From JAAZBV01 sp964460435 (GTDB lineage: Bacteria; Desulfobacterota; DSM-4660; Desulfatiglandales; HGW-15), in contig CAYWRH010000152.1 in NCBI GenBank assembly GCA_964460435.1, positions 1 through 10,791 on the forward strand: a DNA stretch of 10,791 nt, given 5' to 3'. The position numbers and the translations under genes were made by a program. The notes under the pieces were generated by a model that saw nothing but the letters and a program-made list of their open reading frames with translations, was not told where the DNA came from and ran no database searches. The stretch's first letter is position 1. Each line of letters starts with the position of its first letter. Positions 6,033 to 10,791 of the stretch are shown one piece after another.

Positions 6033-7409
6033 ATGAAATCAAACACCATCTTTCTGAGCCCGGATGAGATGCCAAGGCAGTGGTATAATATCCTGGCAGA
6101 TATTAAAATGAATCCCCCGCTGGGCCCTGATGGAAAACCTGTGAGCCCTGAGATGCTGGCACCGGTCTTCCCCATGAACCTTATTGAACAGGAGGTCAGC
6201 ACTGAAAGATGGATAACCATCCCTGATGAAGTAATGAATATTTACTCCATATGGCGTCCTTCGCCACTTATACGTGCCGTTGCCCTGGAAAAGGCCCTGG
6301 GCACACCAGCTAAAATATACTATAAGAACGAAAGCGTAAGCCCTGCCGGAAGCCATAAACCCAATACCGCTGTGCCGCAGGCATACTATAACAAGGTATT
6401 CGGTATAAAGAAGCTTACCACAGAGACAGGCGCAGGCCAGTGGGGAAGCGCACTCTCATTTGCCTGCAGCCAGATCGGCCTGGAATGCAAGATATACATG
6501 GTTCGTATCAGCTTTGACCAGAAGCCCTACAGAAAGGCGATGATGCAGGCATGGGGCGGCAAGTGCGTTGCTAGCCCGAGCAATGAAACAAATGCGGGAA
6601 GGGCGATACTTGCCAAAGACCCGAACACACCCGGAAGCCTTGGTATTGCCATCAGTGAGGCAGTTGAGGCGGCTGTAAGCGACACAACAGGTCAGACCCG
6701 CTATGCACTCGGCAGCGTGCTCAATCATGTAATGCTCCATCAGACAGTGATAGGCCTTGAGGCAAAAAAACAACTTGAAAAAACCGGGGATTATCCTGAC
6801 ATTGTAATAGGCTGCGCAGGCGGCGGAAGCAACTTTGCAGGCATCTCATTTCCATTCGTATCTGACAAGATGCATGGCAAAAAGGTGGAGATATACCCTG
6901 TAGAGCCTGTTGCCTGCCCCACCTTGACAAGGGGTCCATTCGTTTATGATCACGGTGACACAGCAAAGTACACTCCGCTTCTTGCAATGCACAGCCTTGG
7001 CCATGCATTTGTGCCACCTCCGGTTCATGCAGGGGGATTGAGGTATCACGGCATGTCTCCCATTGTAAGCCAGCTTGTTTCAGAGGGTCTGCTTACCGCA
7101 AAGGCTGTTTCACAGATAGATGCATTTAATGCAGGCGTGCTCTTTGCCCGGACAGAGGGTATTATACCCGCACCGGAATCAAACCATGCTATTGCACAGG
7201 TTGTTATGGAGGCAAACAAGGCAAAGGAGAGAGGCGAAAAGAAGGTAATACTCTTTAACCTGAGCGGACACGGCCTCCTTGACCTTGGTTCATATGAGAA
7301 GTATTTTGCAAATGAACTGGATAATTACACTCTTACAGATGATGAACTTGCAAAATCCGAAGCGGTCTTCAAGGATTTCCCAAAACCGCAGCCACTTAAG
7401 AGTATCTAA
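6033..7409 (+). CDS. trpB2: TrpB2-type tryptophan synthase beta chain
   Basis: This PLP enzyme condenses indole (or bound substrate) with L-serine to make L-tryptophan. At 458 residues it is longer than canonical TrpB (about 400), as TrpB2 proteins are, with an N-terminal extension of about 60 residues. Diagnostic segments are NESVSPAGSHKPNTA at 99-113 with the PLP lysine K109, TETGAGQWGS at 130-139 with the likely catalytic E131, and the phosphate-binding loop CAGGGSNFAG at 261-270. The NES-x-SPAGSHK form is typical of TrpB2 rather than TrpB1. No trpA or other trp gene is near, which fits the family's habit of standing apart and acting as an indole-salvage enzyme; whether it is the only TrpB of this organism cannot be seen. 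It has its own strong promoter and terminator, so it is probably a single-gene transcript. Confidence 0.95.
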   Translation: MKSNTIFLSPDEMPRQWYNILADIKMNPPLGPDGKPVSPEMLAPVFPMNLIEQEVSTERWITIPDEVMNIYSIWRPSPLIRAVALEKALGTPAKIYYKNESVSPAGSHKPNTAVPQAYYNKVFGIKKLTTETGAGQWGSALSFACSQIGLECKIYMVRISFDQKPYRKAMMQAWGGKCVASPSNETNAGRAILAKDPNTPGSLGIAISEAVEAAVSDTTGQTRYALGSVLNHVMLHQTVIGLEAKKQLEKTGDYPDIVIGCAGGGSNFAGISFPFVSDKMHGKKVEIYPVEPVACPTLTRGPFVYDHGDTAKYTPLLAMHSLGHAFVPPPVHAGGLRYHGMSPIVSQLVSEGLLTAKAVSQIDAFNAGVLFARTEGIIPAPESNHAIAQVVMEANKAKERGEKKVILFNLSGHGLLDLGSYEKYFANELDNYTLTDDELAKSEAVFKDFPKPQPLKSI

Positions 7410-7424
7410 TATTTATAAACATAT

Positions 7425-7474
7425 GTCACTGTCAACCATGAGGTTAAGGCCTGTGGCGACAGTGACTTTTTTTT
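7425..7474 (+). terminator. Rho-independent terminator after trpB2
   Basis: GTCACTGTC at 7425-7433 pairs perfectly with GACAGTGAC at 7458-7466, followed at once by eight T residues (7467-7474). The 24-nt loop contains a minor stem, AACC/GGTT at 7434-7437 and 7442-7445. It starts 15 bp after the trpB2 stop. Confidence 0.85.
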
Positions 7475-7492
7475 GGGGTATAACCTATTTAT

Positions 7493-7497
7493 GGAGG
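7493..7497 (+). promoter_or_regulatory. Ribosome-binding site fixing the start of the outer-membrane protein gene
   Basis: GGAGG lies 8 nt upstream of the ATG at 7506. In-frame ATGs at 7473 and 7491 would place this site inside the coding region and put a hydrophilic stretch before the signal peptide, so 7506 is preferred. Confidence 0.75.
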
Positions 7498-7505
7498 AAA
7501 AAGTT

Positions 7506-8471
7506 ATGAGACTGAGAAATATCTATTTACTGATTCTTGCTTTATTTCTAGTATTAACCATTCCGATCTCATCATCAGCCTATGATCTGCCATCATTAAA
7601 CCTTGGCTTTACCAGTTTTCTTGACGGCGCCCCGCCATCTGGTCCCGGACTCTATTCACAGAATTATGTTCAGTACTGGACTGCGGATAAATTCAATGAT
7701 CAGAATGGCAATGCACTTTTACCACCCTTTGCTGGTGAAGAACTGGAGGCATGGATCACACTTATTCAGTGCACCTACCAGTCAGATATGGAGTTTATTC
7801 TTGCTGCAAAATGGGGACTTGATGTCATTATTCCATTTGCAAAGCTTGATATGAGCTATGACACTTATATGACAGGTTTTCCAATGGAAAATTCCGGAGT
7901 TGGAGATTTATGGGTTGGCCCTTATCTGCAATGGGACCCGATCATGGGTGAAAACGGCCCCAGACTTCTGCACAGGTTCTCGCTCGGTTTTATACTTCCG
8001 ACCGGTGATTATGATGAAACTAAGGCTATAAATGCAGGCAGTAATTTTTACTCTTTTAATCCATACTGGGCAGCAACATATTTTATAACCCCAAAGTGGG
8101 AGTTCTCAACAAGGGTGGGTTACCTGCTGAATGGAGAAAATGATGAACCTTATGCACCTCTCGCTGCAGCTGGCGTAGATGAGGTACAGGCAGGAGAGGC
8201 ATTTCATATTAACTTTGCCTCATCCTATGAATTGATACCACAACGTTTTCGTATTGGCATTAATGGCTATTATTTAAGGCAGGTCAGCGAGACTGAGTAT
8301 GATGGGGTTGATCAGATCGGCTCAAAAGAAAAGGTTTTGGCCATAGGCCCCGGCATGCTCTATTCATTTAACAAGGATGCCCATCTGTTTGTTAATATGT
8401 ACTTTGAGACAGAAGCAGAAAACAGACCTGAAGGGGAAAGGATCAACGCAAGGTTTGTATATCATTTCTAG
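7506..8471 (+). CDS. Secreted outer-membrane beta-barrel protein, MetA-pathway transporter-like
   Basis: A 321-residue protein with a clear Sec signal peptide: MRLRN, a hydrophobic core LLILALFLVLTIPI, and probable cleavage after SSSA near residue 24. The mature part alternates polar and aromatic residues, as in amphipathic strands, and ends in YHF, the C-terminal aromatic signal for outer-membrane barrel assembly. Segments such as SGVGDLWVGPYLQW, RFSLGFILPTGDYD and NFYSFNPYWAATYFITPKW fit the family often annotated as phenol meta-degradation-like transporter (Phenol_MetA_deg, recalled from family knowledge). Members are thought to be channels for hydrophobic or aromatic compounds; the substrate is unknown and no catabolic genes are nearby. 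It lies after the trpB2 terminator, with no convincing promoter of its own, so expression may depend on readthrough or on a promoter I do not recognise. Confidence 0.8.
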   Translation: MRLRNIYLLILALFLVLTIPISSSAYDLPSLNLGFTSFLDGAPPSGPGLYSQNYVQYWTADKFNDQNGNALLPPFAGEELEAWITLIQCTYQSDMEFILAAKWGLDVIIPFAKLDMSYDTYMTGFPMENSGVGDLWVGPYLQWDPIMGENGPRLLHRFSLGFILPTGDYDETKAINAGSNFYSFNPYWAATYFITPKWEFSTRVGYLLNGENDEPYAPLAAAGVDEVQAGEAFHINFASSYELIPQRFRIGINGYYLRQVSETEYDGVDQIGSKEKVLAIGPGMLYSFNKDAHLFVNMYFETEAENRPEGERINARFVYHF

Positions 8472-8473
8472 TA

Positions 8474-8501
8474 CCAACCGAAATATGTCAATTTTGGTTG
8501 G
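8474..8501. repeat. Hairpin after the outer-membrane protein gene
   Basis: CCAACCGAAAT at 8474-8484 pairs with ATTTTGGTTGG at 8491-8501, 11 pairs including one G-U, around a 6-nt loop. It starts 2 bp after the stop codon, where a terminator is expected, but no T-run follows. It may end the transcript together with the longer palindromic repeats just downstream. Confidence 0.5.
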
Positions 8502-8573
8502 AGCTTTCAGCAGTCAGCTATCAGCAATCAGCTAAGCCTGTTAAAAGCCTTTGCTGAAAGCTGATGGCTGATT
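8502..8573. repeat. Heptad-periodic CAGCNNN repeats with inverted copies
   Basis: Four tandem 7-bp units, CAGCAGT, CAGCTAT, CAGCAAT and CAGCTAA, run from 8508 to 8535. After an 18-bp spacer the reverse orientation appears as CTGAAAG, CTGATGG and CTGATTA from 8554. AGCTTTCAGC at 8502-8511 is perfectly inverted at 8553-8562, and AATCAGC at 8526-8532 is inverted at 8567-8573, so several alternative hairpins can form. It lies between two convergent genes and could act as a bidirectional terminator or be a mobile palindromic repeat. Confidence 0.7.
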
Positions 8574-8610
8574 ATCACTCCCTGGCAACTTTTATAACTT
8601 ATATAAGACT

Positions 8611-8883
8611 TTATTCATTATTATCCCCAGGAGGTGGATTGTCAGGTCTCAGAGCAAGTTTGTCTCCCATTTTTTCACATGTGCCGCTTAATGTATCACC
8701 ACGATCAGTTACAATTTCAACAGAATCCCCTTCGTTTTTATCTTCACATGCCTGAAAAGCCTCGGGAGGTGGGCCAGGACGTCTGCCACCATGTTTAGGG
8801 GGTGTTGAATCATCCCCAAATGCACTCATGCAACAAACAGCAACAATCGCAAAACCAATTACAATCTTTTTCATAGCTTTCAT
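8611..8883 (-). CDS. Small exported protein with a two-cysteine domain
   Basis: A 90-residue protein with an N-terminal signal peptide (Lys-rich start, hydrophobic IVIGFAIVAVCCMSAFG, likely cleaved near residue 23). The mature part has a proline/glycine/arginine-rich linker, PPKHGGRRPGPPPEA, then a compact domain of about 30 residues: ACEDKNEGDSVEIVTDRGD followed by LSGTCEKMGDKLALRPD. The two cysteines, near residues 46 and 69, could form a disulfide in the periplasm. I recall similar short PPPEA-x-x-AC-x-x-K-x-x-GD proteins in many proteobacteria, of unknown function. VAVC is a poor lipobox, so a lipoprotein is less likely. AAAGGAG about 8 nt upstream supports the ATG at 8883 over the ATG three codons in. 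It converges with the outer-membrane protein gene; no partner is evident. Confidence 0.75.
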   Translation of the reverse strand: MKAMKKIVIGFAIVAVCCMSAFGDDSTPPKHGGRRPGPPPEAFQACEDKNEGDSVEIVTDRGDTLSGTCEKMGDKLALRPDNPPPGDNNE

Positions 8884-9000
8884 AGGTTATTCTCCTTTCA
8901 TTATTATTTTCTCAAAATCTTCAGAAATTTTTACTTTATTGATATAGTCAGAAAAATAACCGGTTTGGTTTCAAAAAAAATTTGGTGTGAGTTGACGAAA

Positions 9001-9019
9001 CTATGTAATTGTCACATAG
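9001..9019 (-). terminator. Weak hairpin downstream of yqeC-mocA
   Basis: CTATGT and ACATAG form a 6-bp stem with a 7-nt loop, followed on the minus strand by only TTTC. It lies about 105 bp beyond the yqeC-mocA stop codon and is at best a weak terminator. Confidence 0.25.
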
Positions 9020-9044
9020 GCGCTGCCTCAGCATTATTGAACTG

Positions 9045-9072
9045 CCTTGCGCCTTGTGCCTTGAGCCCTCTG
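9045..9072. repeat. Short heptanucleotide tract, four units, same family as 3761-3851
   Basis: CCTTGCG, CCTTGTG, CCTTGAG and CCCTCTG stand in tandem on the plus strand. The first two are identical to units in the 13-copy array. Like that array it lies just past the stop codon of a minus-strand gene (about 50 bp from the yqeC-mocA end). The rest of the 8884-9122 gap holds an A/T-rich upstream region for the small exported protein gene and two small inverted repeats. Confidence 0.75.
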
Positions 9073-9073
9073 T

Positions 9074-9099
9074 TCCGCCATAACTTAAGTGACGGCGGA
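9074..9099. repeat. Inverted repeat around an ACTTAAGT palindrome
   Basis: TCCGCC at 9074-9079 is inverted as GGCGGA at 9094-9099, with the perfect palindrome ACTTAAGT inside the loop at 9083-9090. It directly follows the short heptad tract and lies 23 bp beyond the stop codon of yqeC-mocA. No T-run follows on either strand. It could be a transcript 3'-end structure or the edge of a repeat element. Confidence 0.4.
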
Positions 9100-9122
9100 T
9101 GCGCCAATATTTGTATCACCTG

Positions 9123-10475
9123 TTATTCCCTTGAAACACCTAACATCTCCCTGAGTTTTTCATATTCTTCAGGCGTATCCACATCCATTGCTGCAAGAGG
9201 CATGTCTATATTCACATATTCGACTGGATACACCTCAAGGAGGTCACGCCCTCCCCTGTCGCCCTGTATGAGGTCGAGCTCATTAAAAAGCCTTCTTTTA
9301 AAAATGACCGGGGCACCTTTCTTGCCATTATACAAGGGAGAAATTATCGGTTTTTCACTCTCCTGAAAGGCGATAATCAGCCTGTTTATTATATCTTGAT
9401 AAACCATAGGCTGATCCGCCATAAAGAACATTACAGCATCAGTCTTTTCATCAACCGCATTAAGGCCTGCCTTCATGGAACTGCTCTGCCCTCTCTGCCA
9501 GTTATGGTTTATAACCCTTTTTATTTCAGGATATTCATTGTCCCTGATTAGTGGAAAATCGGGCTGTGTAACAATAATTATGTCATCAATAATGGAGGCA
9601 AGGATATTTTTTATAACAATAGAGACTAGGGTCTTGCCGCCTATTTCAAGCAACTGTTTTGGCTTACCCATCCTGCTAGAGCCACCGGCGGCAAGAATTA
9701 TCGCTGTAACATGACCGTTATAGGGAAATGGTTTTATAAATGTCCGCTCTTTATGGGAAGTAATAATGGTTTTTCTTACGCCTCCCTGAAACAGGCATAA
9801 TGAAACCTCCCTTGCTGTCCTGATATCGTCCCTTGTGTCTGCCTTGTTGATAAGGGGGATAAAGCTGGCATTTGAAGGCACACCCTTCATGCCGCCCATC
9901 GGGTGTAATAATGTTTTCGCAATAATGTCAGGGGTAATTATCTCACCGATCTTAAGCCCTGTTATCTCAGAAATTCTCTCAGTCCTATGAGTCCATTCAT
10001 CGGTGAGGGGCTTATTAATGGCCTCAGCGCCAATAACAGGGATAACAACTGTGCTTGAAAGGGGGATAACAGGTTCATGATCATATGGTGCCTTGAATGG
10101 CCTGCTTCTTGAGCCGTCTGCCTCGACAAGTATTACATCAGCGATTTTGCTTAAGTCAGAAACCCACAAAGGGTCAATGCCACACAGCCTCTCATCTTGA
10201 AGCCTGTCTGCAATGATAATCGTTTTATCTTTTTCAAGGGCCTGCGCTATTTCATGTAAATCTTTTGTGAGGAGAACTGTGTATGATGGATCATCAGGAG
10301 GTGCTATATGCGTGGTTGTGGTTACAATTACCTTTAAGCCTGATTCTACCAGTTCAGATGCGATATGATACATTGATGTTGTCTTACCGCCGCCGCCTAC
10401 AAAGGAAACCACATCTCCTGATTTTATACCTAATGCTTTTGCCAAGTTTAATGGTTTACTGTTGTCTGATTGCAT
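9123..10475 (-). CDS. YqeC-MocA fusion, predicted molybdenum hydroxylase accessory protein
   Basis: A 450-residue protein with two joined domains. Residues 1 to about 235 resemble YqeC, a P-loop protein linked by gene context to selenium-dependent molybdenum hydroxylases: SFVGGGGKTT with the Walker-type loop at 27-33, VTTTTHIAPPD, and LVEADGSRSRPFKAP. Residues from about 255 to 450 resemble the MocA/YgfJ nucleotidyltransferase family: AIILAAGGSSRMGKPKQLL is the NTP-binding signature, FFMADQP the metal-site segment, and DVDTPEEY the usual end. MocA relatives transfer CMP to molybdopterin to give the cytosine dinucleotide cofactor of xanthine-dehydrogenase-type enzymes. Both families normally sit as separate genes beside such hydroxylases; none is in this window. 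The frame is continuous, so the fusion is real. The ATG at 10475 has only a weak GAG upstream. Specific activity is inferred. Confidence 0.88.
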   Translation of the reverse strand: MQSDNSKPLNLAKALGIKSGDVVSFVGGGGKTTSMYHIASELVESGLKVIVTTTTHIAPPDDPSYTVLLTKDLHEIAQALEKDKTIIIADRLQDERLCGIDPLWVSDLSKIADVILVEADGSRSRPFKAPYDHEPVIPLSSTVVIPVIGAEAINKPLTDEWTHRTERISEITGLKIGEIITPDIIAKTLLHPMGGMKGVPSNASFIPLINKADTRDDIRTAREVSLCLFQGGVRKTIITSHKERTFIKPFPYNGHVTAIILAAGGSSRMGKPKQLLEIGGKTLVSIVIKNILASIIDDIIIVTQPDFPLIRDNEYPEIKRVINHNWQRGQSSSMKAGLNAVDEKTDAVMFFMADQPMVYQDIINRLIIAFQESEKPIISPLYNGKKGAPVIFKRRLFNELDLIQGDRGGRDLLEVYPVEYVNIDMPLAAMDVDTPEEYEKLREMLGVSRE

Positions 10476-10498
10476 ATATTAACTCATTTATATTATTT

Positions 10499-10528
10499 GG
10501 CCCCTCACAAGAATATGTGGGTGAAAAG
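10499..10528. mobile_element. Candidate left end of an ISL3-type element
   Basis: The segment beginning GGCCCCTCACAAGAATATG (10499 onward) has the look of an ISL3-family terminal repeat and lies about 80 bp upstream of a transposase start, the expected layout. No matching inverted copy is present before the window ends, so the boundary is a guess. It is only about 24 bp from the yqeC-mocA start codon. Confidence 0.3.
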
Positions 10529-10593
10529 TTTATTAAAAACTTGATAACATGAATCAAATCAAGTACTTCCTGTTGGTAACTATCCTATAGGAA

Positions 10594-10598
10594 GGAGG
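10594..10598 (+). promoter_or_regulatory. Ribosome-binding site of the truncated transposase frame
   Basis: GGAGG (within GAAGGAGGAT) lies 9 nt upstream of the ATG at 10608. An ATG at 10601, in another frame, is too close to it. Confidence 0.6.
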
Positions 10599-10607
10599 AT
10601 ATGATTC

Positions 10608-10742
10608 ATGCTTATAGAAAGTATAGTACGAAATACTCTTGGGCTCAAGAGGCATTGTGTGAAAAAAGTTATAGAAATGGATGGAGAATTGTTGGTCTAT
10701 CTTGTTCCCAATAAGCGTTATAAAATAATCTGTTCTAATTGA
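10608..10742 (+). pseudogene. N-terminal remnant of an ISL3-family transposase
   Basis: Forty-four codons begin at an ATG with a good ribosome-binding site. The product starts MLIESIVRNTLGLKRHCVKK and reads on through EMDGELLVYLVPNKRYKIICSN. This matches the usual start of ISL3 transposases, where a short strand-rich segment leads into a CxxC zinc-binding motif. Here the frame reaches CSN and then a TGA exactly where the second cysteine codon (TGT/TGC) would be expected. The downstream bases to 10791 are A/T-rich and show no zinc-finger or DDE continuation in any frame I could read, so this is a truncated gene rather than a single nonsense mutation. It is preceded by a possible left terminal repeat at 10499-10528. 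Confidence 0.65.
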
Positions 10743-10791
10743 GCCTGTTCAATACTTAAATAATCAATAAAAACAACATAATACAAAGGGG
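10743..10791. other. A/T-rich tail with no recognisable gene
   Basis: After the truncated transposase frame the last 49 bp are A/T-rich, with several short stops in all plus-strand frames. I see no gene, terminator or terminal inverted repeat here before the window ends. Confidence 0.6.

Noticed and set aside
7456..7484. Promoter for the outer-membrane protein gene (GCGACA, 17 nt, TATAAC)
   Set aside because: The -35 overlaps the trpB2 terminator stem and is poor, and transcription would start within the ribosome-binding site.
8965..9366. A plus-strand open frame running into the 3' end of yqeC-mocA
   Set aside because: It crosses the heptad tract and is antisense to the conserved MocA C-terminus; no start signal is seen.
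10608..10791. Frameshifted but otherwise complete transposase
   Set aside because: No plus-strand frame after 10742 continues the CxxC or later ISL3 motifs before the window ends, so a simple frameshift does not explain the loss.

Overview
The window most likely comes from an anaerobic Desulfobacterota (former Deltaproteobacteria) chromosome. This is inferred from gene content: a siroheme/heme/cytochrome c cluster, a standalone TrpB2, a probable selenium-dependent molybdenum hydroxylase accessory protein, and an unusual bacterial HisA of the eukaryotic HIS6 type. No rRNA or tRNA gene is visible to settle the taxonomy. Gene density is high and base composition is moderate.

Positions 98 to 5808 hold seven minus-strand genes read right to left: hisA (HIS6-like), a radical SAM protein, then, after a 142-bp gap filled mostly by a tandem 7-bp repeat array, sirC, ccsA, hemA, moaE and moaC. 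The last five are separated by at most 21 bp or overlap, so they look like one operon. It covers precorrin-2 oxidation (SirC), the first committed step to tetrapyrroles (HemA), cytochrome c maturation (CcsA) and two steps of molybdopterin synthesis (MoaC, MoaE). A perfect 16-bp inverted repeat lies just past moaC.

A 224-bp divergent region (5809-6032) separates hisA from trpB2. It contains a near-consensus sigma-70 promoter for trpB2. trpB2 (6033-7409) is followed by a clear Rho-independent terminator, then a gene for a secreted beta-barrel outer-membrane protein (7506-8471). Convergent to it is a small exported protein with two cysteines (8611-8883). A second repeat cluster, also with 7-bp periodicity but a different unit, lies between these two genes.

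Positions 9123-10475 encode a fused YqeC-MocA type protein, a predicted accessory factor for molybdenum hydroxylases, on the minus strand. A third, short heptad tract sits downstream of it. The right edge of the window holds the first 44 codons of an ISL3-family transposase that ends in a stop codon and then loses similarity, so it is a remnant of an insertion sequence.

The most notable points are the eukaryotic-type HisA, the radical SAM protein with CX4CX2C rather than CX3CX2C spacing, the three intergenic heptad-repeat tracts, the tetrapyrrole-molybdopterin gene linkage, and the YqeC-MocA fusion. I did not find convincing evidence for a wholly new multi-gene system.
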